Below are positions 28,730 through 38,137 of a stretch of DNA of 57,400 nt, piece by piece. Below the pieces are notes generated by a model, which saw only the letters and a list, made by a program, of their open reading frames with translations, was not told the origin of the DNA and did not search any database. The stretch is from Clostridium psychrophilum (GTDB taxonomy: Bacteria > Bacillota > Clostridia > Clostridiales > Clostridiaceae): positions 1 to 57,400 of the forward strand of contig NZ_JAHLEC010000014.1 of NCBI RefSeq assembly GCF_018861705.1. Reading direction: 5' to 3'. Every line of letters begins with the position of its first letter. The stretch's first letter is position 1. The position numbers were made by a program, and so were the translations under genes.

Positions 28730-29958
28730 TTAAAGTTTGCTGCGTAATAGCTGCGTTTGCCTTATGGCTGTTTATAACAAGCACAGAAAATCCAATGACT
28801 ACTTACAAAGTTAAAAGTGTACCCGTGCAACTATTAAATACGGATAAAGTAACAAAGTCAAATCTTGCGTTAATACCAAATCAAGACTTAACTATATCCT
28901 TAAATATCAAAGGAGCAAATACTAGTATACTTTTAAATACTAAAGCAGATGATTTTAAAGTAGTTGCAGATTTAAGTGCATATGCCCTTAAAAGTGGGGA
29001 ACAAAATATACCTATTGAAATAAGGAAAAGCCCTGATAATATAAATGTAGTTAATAGTGACAGTCTGTTTATAAAGATAAACTTAGATAATCTTAAACAA
29101 AGCAAACTACCTATAACTGTAAACATAAGCGGCAAGGCAGCGGAAGGATTTTTCGCATCCATGCCAAAATTATCACAAGATTTTGCTACGGTAGTTGGAG
29201 GATCAAGGTTTGTGGATATAGTAAAAAACATAGTGATAGAAGAAAATATACAAGGGGTGGAATCTGATGTTGCAAAAACATTTAAGATTAAACCAGTAAA
29301 TGAAGCAGGCGAAGAAGTAAAGGATGTTTACGTTAATCCAGCTCAAGTAGATGTAAAAATTCCTGTAAGCAAGACTAAAGCTTTAGGAGTTAATGTAAAG
29401 ACTATAGGGACATTGAATTCCAACTTTACGTTAACAAGCACAAAGGTAATACCTGAAAAATTCAATGTAATTGGAAGTAATGCAGCCCTTAGTTCAGTGA
29501 AAAGCTTAAATACAGAAAACATAGATTTAAGCAAGATAGTTAAGGATACTACAATGAATGTTAATGTATTAATTCCTAATGGATTAACTTTAGCTGGTGG
29601 TAATGCTAAAGCACAAGTACAATTTAAATTAGCTAAGGCGGAAAAAAGCAATACAACTGAAGTAATACAAAAGAATGTGGGTAACTTATCTGAAAAAACT
29701 ATAAGTCAAAACATTAAATATATTAATTTAGACAAGAAATATGGAGCAAAGTTGGATAATGAAAAAATATCGCTAGTTGTTTCAGGAACGAAGGAAGTTA
29801 TTGATTCTTTGGATTTAACAAAAATAAACTCAGAATTGGATTTATCTAATTTAGTAGAAGGGTCATATACTGTTCCAGTAAAGGTATCATTGCCACAAGG
29901 AGTGAATTTGGTATCAGAAACTTTAGATAAAGTATCGGTAACAATAACTAAGAATTAA
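28699..29958 (+). CDS. cdaR: CdaA regulator CdaR (YbbR-domain protein)
   Basis: CdaR (419 residues) binds CdaA in the membrane and tunes its activity. One N-terminal transmembrane helix (about 8-27, IIKVCCVIAAFALWLFITST) is followed by about four YbbR repeats outside the cell, each with a YxVKxVPVQL- or VxVKIPVSKTK-like element. The ATG lies inside the end of cdaA (31-base overlap), so the two are translationally coupled. Confidence 0.9.
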   Translation: MDKARKQQFIIKVCCVIAAFALWLFITSTENPMTTYKVKSVPVQLLNTDKVTKSNLALIPNQDLTISLNIKGANTSILLNTKADDFKVVADLSAYALKSGEQNIPIEIRKSPDNINVVNSDSLFIKINLDNLKQSKLPITVNISGKAAEGFFASMPKLSQDFATVVGGSRFVDIVKNIVIEENIQGVESDVAKTFKIKPVNEAGEEVKDVYVNPAQVDVKIPVSKTKALGVNVKTIGTLNSNFTLTSTKVIPEKFNVIGSNAALSSVKSLNTENIDLSKIVKDTTMNVNVLIPNGLTLAGGNAKAQVQFKLAKAEKSNTTEVIQKNVGNLSEKTISQNIKYINLDKKYGAKLDNEKISLVVSGTKEVIDSLDLTKINSELDLSNLVEGSYTVPVKVSLPQGVNLVSETLDKVSVTITKN

Positions 29959-29977
29959 ACGGAGGTAACTACTAGCA

Positions 29978-31576
29978 ATGACAATAAGAGTAAATAACAT
30001 AGGGTTAGATATAGATGAGACTATAGACGATATAAAAATAAAGGCAGCAAAAAGAATGAGAGTGGAAATTGACGAGATAAAAAAATTTAAAATAGCAAAA
30101 GAATCTATAGATGCTAGAAAGAAAAATAATATTAAATTTAATTATGCTGTTCTTATTGAAATGGATAATGAAGCAAAAATTGTGGCTAAATCAAATAATA
30201 AGGATGTAAAACTTGAAAAAGTTAAGTATGATGCTGAGTTCGAATTTGGAACTAAACAGATGAATCATAGACCAATAATAGTAGGAATGGGACCAGCAGG
30301 AATGTTTGCTGGTATTCTTATGGCTCAAAAGGGCTATAAGCCGTTAATTATTGAAAGAGGAGAAAAGGTAGAATTCAGGACTAAAACTATAGATAAGTTT
30401 TGGTCAACTGGAGAACTAAATACAGAATCTAATGTGCAATTTGGTGAAGGTGGAGCAGGTACATTCTCAGATGGAAAGTTAACTACAAGAATTAAAGATA
30501 CCAGATGCGATTACATTTTAGAAGAATTTGTGAAAGCAGGTGCACCTGAAGAAATATTATATATTGGTAAGCCTCATATAGGCACGGATATACTAAAAGA
30601 AGTTGTAAAAAACATTAGAGAAGCAATTATAAAGCTAGGTGGAGAAATAAGATTTAACAGTAAGCTTGAAGATATAATTATAAGTGGCAAAAAAGTGAAA
30701 AGTATAATAGTAAATGGCGAAGAATTGCCTTGTGATAATTTAATACTAGCATTAGGTCATAGTTCTCGTGATACTTACGAAATGTTGTATAAAAAAGGCG
30801 TATTTATGACAAGTAAGTCTTTTGCAGTGGGAGCAAGAATAGAGCATCCACAGGATATGATTAATGAAAATCAATATGGGAAATATGCAAATCATCCAAG
30901 GCTGAAAGCAGCAGATTACAAGCTTACCTATACAAGTAGAAAATTGGGAAGATCGGTATATAGTTTTTGTATGTGCCCAGGTGGAGCGGTAGTAGGTGCT
31001 GCGTCAGAACAAGGAAGACTCGTAATAAATGGTATGAGTGAATACGCAAGAGATAAAAAAAATGCAAATTCAGCCATTGTGGTATCTGTAGGACCTAAAG
31101 ATTTCCCATCAGATAGTCCACTTGCTGGCATTGAGTTCCAAAGGCATTATGAAACTTTAGCTTATAAACTAGGGGGCTCGAACTATAATGCACCAGTACA
31201 GCTAGTTGGAGATTTTATTAAGGGAATTGCATCGAGTAAATTAGGCAGTGTAAAGCCTAGTATTATACCGGGATATGGATTAACCAATCTTAATAACTGT
31301 TTGCCTAGTTATGTAACAGATGCTATTAAAGAAGCTTTACCTATGTTTGATCACAAAATAAATGGATTTGCAAGACCAGATGCAATTATGACAGGTATTG
31401 AAACAAGAACATCTGCGCCGGTAAGGATAGACAGAAATGATGAGTATCAAAGTGTATCGCTAGAAGGTTTATATCCTGCTGGAGAAGGGGCGGGATATGC
31501 AGGGGGAATAATTTCTGCGGCGGTTGATGGATTAAAAATTGCGGAAATGATAATGAGAAAATGGAAACATGTATAA
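29978..31576 (+). CDS. FAD-dependent oxidoreductase of unknown substrate
   Basis: This 532-residue protein has an N-terminal domain of about 90 residues and then an FAD-binding fold GMGPAGMFAGILMAQKGYKP (about residues 105-125). It also has EGGAGTFSDGKLTTR and a C-terminal GEGAGYAGGIISAAVDGLKI. It belongs to the uncharacterised NAD(FAD)-dependent dehydrogenase group (HI0933/YhiN-related fold). It follows cdaR by 19 bases, so it is likely in the cdaAR operon. Substrate unknown. Confidence 0.8.
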   Translation: MTIRVNNIGLDIDETIDDIKIKAAKRMRVEIDEIKKFKIAKESIDARKKNNIKFNYAVLIEMDNEAKIVAKSNNKDVKLEKVKYDAEFEFGTKQMNHRPIIVGMGPAGMFAGILMAQKGYKPLIIERGEKVEFRTKTIDKFWSTGELNTESNVQFGEGGAGTFSDGKLTTRIKDTRCDYILEEFVKAGAPEEILYIGKPHIGTDILKEVVKNIREAIIKLGGEIRFNSKLEDIIISGKKVKSIIVNGEELPCDNLILALGHSSRDTYEMLYKKGVFMTSKSFAVGARIEHPQDMINENQYGKYANHPRLKAADYKLTYTSRKLGRSVYSFCMCPGGAVVGAASEQGRLVINGMSEYARDKKNANSAIVVSVGPKDFPSDSPLAGIEFQRHYETLAYKLGGSNYNAPVQLVGDFIKGIASSKLGSVKPSIIPGYGLTNLNNCLPSYVTDAIKEALPMFDHKINGFARPDAIMTGIETRTSAPVRIDRNDEYQSVSLEGLYPAGEGAGYAGGIISAAVDGLKIAEMIMRKWKHV

Positions 31577-31770
31577 TGATTTATGTTAAGGCTTGTTATT
31601 TATTTATGAATTTGTTAAAATGATATTGCAATAAAATTAATTAAATAAAAATCATAAAAATCAAATAAGATACAGATAATAGAAGAAGTGCTTAGAACAG
31701 CAACTGGACGGCAAAAGCTTAAAATATTCAAAAGGTGAGAAAAAATAGAAAGTAGAAGGAGTGTAAATTA

Positions 31771-32679
31771 ATGAGTAGAACTTTTGATAAAATATTAGAC
31801 ACCGCCAAAGCGCAAGGAATGAAAACGGTCGCAGTAGCTGTAGCACAAGACGAACCTGTACTTGAAGCTATACGTGATGCTAAGAAAAAGGGTATAGCAA
31901 ATGCAATACTAGTAGGGGATAAAGAAAAAATAATTTTCATTGCTAAAAACATAGGAATGGATGCAACAGAGTTTGAAATTATTGATGAAAAAAATCCTGA
32001 CAAAGCATCAATAGCTGCAGTTCAGCTTGTGTCTTCAGGAAAAGCTGACATGCTTATGAAAGGTCTAGTAGAGACATCTATGTTTTTAAGAGCAGTATTA
32101 AATAAAGAAGTAGGTCTACGAACTGGAAAGCAAATGTCACATGTGGCAGTATTTGAAATACCAGGTTATGATAGGTTAATATTTTTAACAGATGCTGCTT
32201 TTAATATGTATCCAGAATTAAAAGAAAAAGTAGCTATAGTAAAAAATTCAGTGGCAGTGGCAAAAGCTTGTGGTGTTGATCTTCCTAAAGTTGCAATAGT
32301 TTGTGCAGTAGAAGTAGTAAATCCTAATATGCAAGCAACACTAGATGCAGCATTACTTTCAAAAATGAATGATAGAGGACAGATAAAGGGTTGTATAGTT
32401 GATGGTCCTTTAGCATTAGATATTGCAATATCAGAAGAAGCTAGAAAGCATAAAAATGTACAAAGCCCAGTAGCTGGAAAAGCTGATATTCTTGTATTGC
32501 CTAATATTGAAGCAGCGAATATCATGTACAAAACATTAACTTATGGTACTAGTGCTAAAAATGGTGGATTACTTGTAGGTACTTCAGCTCCAGTTATATT
32601 AACTTCTAGAGCGGACTCACCTGAAACAAAATTACATTCTATAGCTCTTGCCGCATTAGTTGCTGAATATAATAAATAA
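31771..32679 (+). CDS. ptb: Phosphate butyryltransferase
   Basis: Ptb (302 residues) turns butyryl-CoA and phosphate into butyryl-phosphate in butyrate fermentation. It has the phosphate acetyl/butyryl transferase fold: DEPVLEAIRDAKKKGIANAI, GKADMLMKGLVETSMFLRAV and, near the end, TYGTSAKNGGLLVGTSAPVI. Length and pairing with buk favour butyryl over acetyl transfer. AAGGAGTG precedes the ATG. Confidence 0.93.
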   Translation: MSRTFDKILDTAKAQGMKTVAVAVAQDEPVLEAIRDAKKKGIANAILVGDKEKIIFIAKNIGMDATEFEIIDEKNPDKASIAAVQLVSSGKADMLMKGLVETSMFLRAVLNKEVGLRTGKQMSHVAVFEIPGYDRLIFLTDAAFNMYPELKEKVAIVKNSVAVAKACGVDLPKVAIVCAVEVVNPNMQATLDAALLSKMNDRGQIKGCIVDGPLALDIAISEEARKHKNVQSPVAGKADILVLPNIEAANIMYKTLTYGTSAKNGGLLVGTSAPVILTSRADSPETKLHSIALAALVAEYNK

Positions 32680-32805
32680 AATTATTTAAATGCTAGAATC
32701 ACTTATTATTTTTAAATTACATTCAATTAGACAGCATATTTAATTTGCTGGTATGTCAACTTGTTATTTATTTAAATGTGTTTTATAACATAAGGGAGGA
32801 ACTAT

Positions 32806-33894
32806 ATGTCATATAAACTATTAGTAATTAACCCAGGCTCAACTTCTACTAAAATAGGTGTGTACGAAGATGAAAAAGAGATTTTAGAGGAAACATTAAG
32901 GCATACATCAGCAGAAATAGGCAAATTTAAAAGCATACCTGACCAGATAAATTTCAGAAAAGATCATATACTAGAGATACTTAAAAAGGAAAAATTTGAT
33001 ATAAAGACTTTGGATGCTATAGTAGGTAGAGGTGGACTTTTAAAAGCTATTGAAGGCGGTACTTATAATGTAGATGAACTTATGCTTCATGATTTGAAAG
33101 TTGGAATACAAGGTCAACATGCTTCTAATTTAGGTGGAATAATTGCAAGTGAGATAGCACAACCTTTAGATATCCCAGCATTTATTGTTGATCCAGTAGT
33201 TGTGGATGAAATGGATGATGTAGCTAGAATATCAGGTATACCTGAAATAGATAGAAGAAGTATTTTTCATGCTTTAAATCAAAAAGCAGTAGCTAAAAGA
33301 TATGCTAAAGAGCAGGGCAAAAAATATGAAGAGATTAGTGTGATAGTAGCACATATGGGCGGAGGAATTTCAGTAGGAGCTCATAAAAATGGAAGAGTTA
33401 TTGATGTTAATAACGGACTAGATGGTGAAGGACCATTTTCACCAGAAAGAGCTGGAGGATTACCATCAGGTGATTTAGCTAGATTGTGTTTTAATGGAAA
33501 ATATACTTTGGATGAGATACTTAAAAAGATAAATGGAAAAGGTGGTTTCGTAGCATACCTTAATACAAATGATGCTCGTGATGTAATAAAACAAGTAGAA
33601 GCTGGCGATAAATATAGCACATTAATGCTTGAAGCTATGGGATATCAGGTAGCTAAAGAAATTGGGAGTTGTGCTGTAGCTTTATCAGGAAAAGTAGATG
33701 CTATTATCTTAACTGGCGGAGTAGCTTATGGTAAGTTTATAGTTGAATATATAACGGATAGAGTAAAGTTTATAGCAAATGTTGTAGTTTATCCAGGTGA
33801 AGATGAATTATTAGCATTAGCTCAAGGTGGGTTAAGAGTATTAAACGGAGAAGAAAAGGTAAAAGAATATAATAATGATTTATTGTTTATATAG
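32806..33894 (+). CDS. buk: Butyrate kinase
   Basis: Buk (362 residues) converts butyryl-phosphate and ADP to butyrate and ATP, the energy-yielding last step after Ptb. Its ASKHA-fold N-terminus [20 protein letters not shown], then [20 protein letters not shown] and [13 protein letters not shown], fit acetate/butyrate kinases. GGGAGG precedes the ATG. It is 126 bases after ptb, and a terminator follows about 200 bases downstream. Confidence 0.95.
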   Translation: MSYKLLVINPGSTSTKIGVYEDEKEILEETLRHTSAEIGKFKSIPDQINFRKDHILEILKKEKFDIKTLDAIVGRGGLLKAIEGGTYNVDELMLHDLKVGIQGQHASNLGGIIASEIAQPLDIPAFIVDPVVVDEMDDVARISGIPEIDRRSIFHALNQKAVAKRYAKEQGKKYEEISVIVAHMGGGISVGAHKNGRVIDVNNGLDGEGPFSPERAGGLPSGDLARLCFNGKYTLDEILKKINGKGGFVAYLNTNDARDVIKQVEAGDKYSTLMLEAMGYQVAKEIGSCAVALSGKVDAIILTGGVAYGKFIVEYITDRVKFIANVVVYPGEDELLALAQGGLRVLNGEEKVKEYNNDLLFI

Positions 33895-34090
33895 GTTTTT
33901 ACAAAAGGATTAGATATATCTCATGTAATTACCGTTTTTAGCAAATGTGAAAATTGAAAGCTAGACGGCAATTGCAGAGAAATATCTGGCGTACATATAT
34001 TACCTGATAAGATTGCTTTTAAAGTTTATCGAAATTAAGTAAACGTTTAGATGTAAAATTACTAATAGTTTAATTAAATAAAGTTAAAAG

Positions 34091-34117
34091 CTACTGAATT
34101 TCAGTAGCCTTTTTAGT
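34091..34117 (+). terminator. Terminator after ptb-buk
   Basis: GCTACTGA and TCAGTAGC pair perfectly around a 3-base loop (34091-34109), followed by CTTTTTAG. Confidence 0.8.
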
Positions 34118-34156
34118 TATAGGCAAACAAGTGAAAATGTAATATACTAGAACTTT

Positions 34157-34185
34157 TTTACAATCGTTTATTATTGTAGTATAAT
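34157..34185 (+). promoter_or_regulatory. Promoter of glmM
   Basis: TTTACA at 34157-34162 and TATAAT at 34180-34185 are 17 bases apart. The leader to glmM would be about 205 bases long. Confidence 0.75.
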
Positions 34186-34308
34186 ACGAGCTATAATATA
34201 ATTGGTTTTTAAGTTCTATAAAAATAATCAATAATTATTATTTATTTAGAAAGTAGTTTTGGCAAATATGGTTTAAAAATATGTATAAAAATAATATGAA
34301 GGTAGGTA

Positions 34309-34352
34309 CCAAAATTAAAACACTAGTATACTACTTAGTGGTTTAATTTTGG
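34309..34352 (+). promoter_or_regulatory. Strong hairpin in the glmM leader
   Basis: CCAAAATTAAA (34309-34319) pairs perfectly with TTTAATTTTGG (34342-34352), with CACTA/TAGTG pairing inside. No T-run follows, so it is not a standard terminator; it may be a protein-binding, stability or attenuation element. Confidence 0.55.
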
Positions 34353-34398
34353 GTGTCCTGTAATAAACCTATATAATATTTGGAAAGAGGAGAAAAAT

Positions 34399-35748
34399 AT
34401 GAGTAGAATGTTTGGTACAGATGGAGTACGTGGTATAGCAAATACAGAATTAACAAGTGATATTGCATATAAATTAGGGAGATCAGGAGCTTTTGTATTA
34501 ACAGATGGAGCTCATAAACCTAAGATCATAGTAGGAATGGATACAAGGGTTTCAGGCGATATGTTAGAATCAGCTTTAGTTGCAGGAATTTTATCAGTAG
34601 GAGCGGAGGCGGTGTGTCTTGGGGTGATTCCAACTCCTGCTGTAGCATACCTTACTAGAAAATATGGAGCAGATGCAGGAATCGTTATTTCAGCTTCACA
34701 CAACCCAGTAGAGTATAACGGAATAAAATTTTTCGACAATAAAGGGTTTAAGTTATCTGATGAATTAGAAGATACAATACAAGCAGTTATAGAAGGTGAT
34801 TTTAAAGATGTACCATCACCAATAGCTGGAGATTTAGGTAAAAAAATAGTTAAGGAAGATGCAGTAGAGGATTATATGGAATTCGCTAAATCTACTATTT
34901 CAGGTGACCTAAAAGGACTTAAAATAGCGTTAGATTGTGCTAACGGCGCTTCATATATTACATCAGTAAAAGCTGTAAGAGCGCTTGGAGCAGAGGTTTT
35001 AGTTATTAACAATGATCCAGATGGCATAAATATAAATAAAGAATGTGGATCTACTCATCCTGAGCATTTGATGGCCTTTGTTAAAGAAAATCATTGCGAT
35101 TTAGGATTAGCTTTTGATGGTGATGCAGATAGATGTTTAGCAGTGGATGAAAAAGGAAATTTAATAAGCGGAGACTTTATGATTGCCATTTGTGCAAAGC
35201 ATTTAAAAAACATTGGGAAATTAACTGAAAATACAGTAGTTGTAACAGTTATGAGTAATTTAGGTCTTGATATTGCCATGAAGCAAGAAGGCATAATAAC
35301 TGTGAAAACAAAAGTAGGAGATAGATATGTTCTTGAGAAAATGCAAGAAGAAGGATATAGTCTTGGTGGAGAACAATCTGGTCATATAATATTCCTAGAT
35401 TTTAATACTACAGGGGATGGACTTGTATCAGGACTTCAGCTAGCTACTGTAATTAAAGAATCTGGAAAACAATTATCGCAGCTTGCAGCAATGATGACAG
35501 ATCTTCCACAAGTATTGGTTAATGCAACAGTTCCTAACGATAAAAAGAACATTCATGAAACAGATAAGGAAATAATGGCAGAAATTAAAAAAATGGAAGA
35601 AAAATTAGATGGTTGTGGTAGAGTGCTTATTAGGCCATCGGGTACAGAACCATTAGTTAGAGTAATGCTTGAAGGTAAAGTACAAAGTGAATTAGACGTA
35701 ATGGCACATTCTCTTGCGAAATTAATTGAAAAAAAAGCAAATGCGTAA
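34399..35748 (+). CDS. glmM: Phosphoglucosamine mutase
   Basis: GlmM (449 residues) interconverts glucosamine-6- and glucosamine-1-phosphate for UDP-GlcNAc and peptidoglycan. [20 protein letters not shown] starts the protein; the phosphoserine loop is [16 protein letters not shown] (Ser near 100); the metal site is [14 protein letters not shown]; the phosphate loop is [20 protein letters not shown] precedes the ATG. In other Firmicutes GlmM binds and inhibits CdaA, so its location near cdaA-cdaR is meaningful. Confidence 0.97.
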   Translation: MSRMFGTDGVRGIANTELTSDIAYKLGRSGAFVLTDGAHKPKIIVGMDTRVSGDMLESALVAGILSVGAEAVCLGVIPTPAVAYLTRKYGADAGIVISASHNPVEYNGIKFFDNKGFKLSDELEDTIQAVIEGDFKDVPSPIAGDLGKKIVKEDAVEDYMEFAKSTISGDLKGLKIALDCANGASYITSVKAVRALGAEVLVINNDPDGININKECGSTHPEHLMAFVKENHCDLGLAFDGDADRCLAVDEKGNLISGDFMIAICAKHLKNIGKLTENTVVVTVMSNLGLDIAMKQEGIITVKTKVGDRYVLEKMQEEGYSLGGEQSGHIIFLDFNTTGDGLVSGLQLATVIKESGKQLSQLAAMMTDLPQVLVNATVPNDKKNIHETDKEIMAEIKKMEEKLDGCGRVLIRPSGTEPLVRVMLEGKVQSELDVMAHSLAKLIEKKANA

Positions 35749-35836
35749 TAGAACCTACCTACGTTAATTTATTAATAAGATTTTTAACATAAAATACAAA
35801 ATTAGTTAATGTTTAATAAACTTATTACTAAAAGTA

Positions 35837-35866
35837 TTGACGTAATGACCATAAAATGAATATAAT
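35837..35866 (+). promoter_or_regulatory. Promoter of glmS
   Basis: TTGACG at 35837-35842 and TATAAT at 35861-35866 are 18 bases apart. The start point would lie near 35873, giving a long leader with a hairpin and the glmS ribozyme. Confidence 0.75.
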
Positions 35867-35912
35867 AGACTGTAAGCTTATGGGTAAGGTTTATAAGCTT
35901 ATAGTCTATTTA
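35867..35912 (+). promoter_or_regulatory. Hairpin at the start of the glmS transcript
   Basis: AGACTGTAAGCTTAT (35867-35881) pairs over 15 bases, one of them G-U, with ATAAGCTTATAGTCT (35893-35907), followed by ATTTATTTTA. It begins at or before the predicted start point. It may be a 5'-protecting hairpin or a weak attenuator. Confidence 0.5.
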
Positions 35913-35998
35913 TTTTATAAACAGATTGGCATATGAATTATGAGTAGTATGCTCAGTAATTTAATAAAGGAGGATAGAGAGAATCAAATGATTTAAAA

Positions 35999-36151
35999 GC
36001 GCCAGAACTCATTTCTAAGCATCGATAGTGTTATGATGCATTGTGAGTTGACGAGGATGGGGAGTATCGAATCTTCGGCGGATGCCCCACGGTAGCGCAC
36101 TACCGTTAATAATTGATAAAAGCGAGAAGTGATTTTCGTGACAATATCAAT
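35999..36151 (+). ncRNA. glmS ribozyme (glucosamine-6-phosphate-activated)
   Basis: AAGCGCCAGAACTCA...TGAGTTGACGAGG, then GGGGAGTATCGA, TTCGGCGGATGCCCC and GGTAGCG-CAC-TACC match the conserved core of the self-cleaving glmS ribozyme. A downstream P3/P4-like arm is closed by ATTGAT/ATCAAT. By analogy, cleavage falls between A35998 and G35999. Glucosamine-6-phosphate, the GlmS product, activates cutting and exposes the message to decay. Confidence 0.94.
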
Positions 36152-36207
36152 TTGGTGTTAAAACCTTACAAATATATTAAAAATTTAAATTTGAGGGGAA
36201 GATAAAT

Positions 36208-38034
36208 ATGTGCGGAATAGTTGGATATTTTGGAAGTAAAGAGGCTCAGCCAATATTGGTAGAAGGTCTTAGAAAATTAGAATATAGAGGATATGACTCA
36301 GCAGGAGTCGCAATTATAGATAATGGAGTTTTAAATGTAACTAAATGCAAAGGAAGACTTGCAAATTTAGAAGCAGAACTTGCAAAAACTTCACTTAAAG
36401 GTCATGTTGGTATAGGGCACACAAGGTGGGCTACTCATGGTAAACCATCTGATGAAAATTCTCATCCACATACTAATGAAAAAGGAACAATTGCTGTAGT
36501 TCATAATGGAATTATCGAGAATTACATTCACTTAAGAGAATGGTTAACAGAGAAAGGATATAAATTTGTGTCTGAAACTGATACAGAGGTTATACCACAC
36601 CTTATAGATTTTTATTACAAAGGAAACATTGTTGAAGCTGTAAAGAAGGCTACTACTAAAATGGAAGGTAGTTATGCAATAGCAGTAGTATGCAGTGATG
36701 AACCAGATAAATTAATTGCAGTAAGAAAAGATAGCCCATTAATAGTGGGACTTGGAAAAAATGAATTTTATGTAGCATCTGATATACCAGCAGTGCTCAA
36801 TCATACAAGAGAGATATATTTATTGGAAGACAATGAATTTGTTGTTATCTCTAGTGATGGAATAAAGCTTGAAGATATTGAAGGTAACATTATAGACAAG
36901 GAAGTTTTCCACGTAACTTGGGATGCAGCTGCTGCTGAAAAAGGTGGATATGAGCACTTTATGTTAAAAGAAATTCATGAACAGCCAAAAGCAATCAGAG
37001 ATACGATGAATTCAAGAATAGTTTTAGGTCAGCCGATAACACTTGATGATATAAATATAACTAAAGAACAAATTAACAATTTAGATAAAATATATATTGT
37101 AGCTTGCGGAACTGCTTATCATGCAGGAGTTGTAGGTAAATATGTTATAGAAAAACTTGCAAGAATACCAGTAGAACTAGATATAGCATCAGAGTTTAAA
37201 TATAGAGATCCAATAATTGATAAAAACACATTGATGATAGTTATCAGTCAATCAGGAGAAACTGCGGATACAATGTCTGCATTAAGACTTGCAAAAGAAA
37301 AAGGGGCAAGGGTAATAGCTGTAACTAACGTTGTAGGTAGTGCCGCTTCAAGAGAAGCAGATGATGTACTATATACTTGGGCAGGACCAGAAATAGCAGT
37401 TGCATCTACTAAAGCTTATGCGACTCAACTTATAGCAATGTATATAATCGCTTTGTTCTTTGCTCAGAATAAAGAAACTATGAGCATGGATAAAATTGAA
37501 GAAATTAAAGCAGCAATGCTAGAACTTCCAGAGAAAGCAGAGGAAATGTTAAAAGACAAACAAACATTGAAGGATTTTACGGCTAAAACTTATATGCACA
37601 AAGATATGTTCTTCATAGGACGTGGACTTGACTATGCAGTATCACTTGAGGGTTCATTAAAACTTAAAGAAGTATCATATATCCATTCTGATGCATATGC
37701 CGCAGGAGAGCTCAAACATGGGGCAATAGCACTTATGGAAGAAGGAACTATCGTTATAGCAATGGCCACTCAAGAAGCGCTATTTGGTAAAATGATAAGT
37801 AATATACGTGAACTTTCAACTAGAGGAGCAAAAGTATATGCTTTCGCACCAGCTGGTCATACTGAAATAGAAAAATCAGTTTTTTCTGTAACTTATATAT
37901 CAAAAGTAATGGATATATTAGCACCAGTAATTGCAGTAATTCCACTACAATTATTAGCTTATTATATGGCAGTACAAAAGGGTTGCGATGTGGATAAGCC
38001 AAGAAATCTCGCAAAATCAGTTACAGTAGAATAA
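36208..38034 (+). CDS. glmS: Glutamine-fructose-6-phosphate aminotransferase
   Basis: GlmS (608 residues) makes glucosamine-6-phosphate from fructose-6-phosphate and glutamine, the first step to UDP-GlcNAc. The N-terminal amidotransferase domain has the nucleophile Cys2 (MCGIVGYFG), GYDSAGVA and HTRWATHGKPSDENSHPH. Two SIS sugar-isomerase domains follow, with SQSGETADT and the C-terminal DKPRNLAKSVTVE. GAGGGGAAG precedes the ATG. It is regulated by the ribozyme in its leader. Confidence 0.98.
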   Translation: MCGIVGYFGSKEAQPILVEGLRKLEYRGYDSAGVAIIDNGVLNVTKCKGRLANLEAELAKTSLKGHVGIGHTRWATHGKPSDENSHPHTNEKGTIAVVHNGIIENYIHLREWLTEKGYKFVSETDTEVIPHLIDFYYKGNIVEAVKKATTKMEGSYAIAVVCSDEPDKLIAVRKDSPLIVGLGKNEFYVASDIPAVLNHTREIYLLEDNEFVVISSDGIKLEDIEGNIIDKEVFHVTWDAAAAEKGGYEHFMLKEIHEQPKAIRDTMNSRIVLGQPITLDDINITKEQINNLDKIYIVACGTAYHAGVVGKYVIEKLARIPVELDIASEFKYRDPIIDKNTLMIVISQSGETADTMSALRLAKEKGARVIAVTNVVGSAASREADDVLYTWAGPEIAVASTKAYATQLIAMYIIALFFAQNKETMSMDKIEEIKAAMLELPEKAEEMLKDKQTLKDFTAKTYMHKDMFFIGRGLDYAVSLEGSLKLKEVSYIHSDAYAAGELKHGAIALMEEGTIVIAMATQEALFGKMISNIRELSTRGAKVYAFAPAGHTEIEKSVFSVTYISKVMDILAPVIAVIPLQLLAYYMAVQKGCDVDKPRNLAKSVTVE

Positions 38035-38085
38035 GATAAATAGTATAAGAATAATGAATGTACTCAAACAACAAATATTGTTACC

Positions 38086-38137
38086 AAAAATGAAGGAAAT
38101 GCAGGTGCTCCAACTCGCATTTCCTTCATTTTTTTGT
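38086..38137 (+). terminator. Terminator of glmS
   Basis: AAAAATGAAGGAAATGC pairs with GCATTTCCTTCATTTTT around AGGTGCTCCAACTC, followed by more T residues. It is a strong intrinsic terminator. Confidence 0.9.

Larger units (their letters stand above)
33895..34398 (+). other. Intergenic region buk-glmM
   Basis: This gap of about 500 bases holds the probable buk terminator (34091-34117), a glmM promoter (34157-34185) and a strong hairpin in the glmM leader (34309-34352). No ORF is supported in it. Confidence 0.6.
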
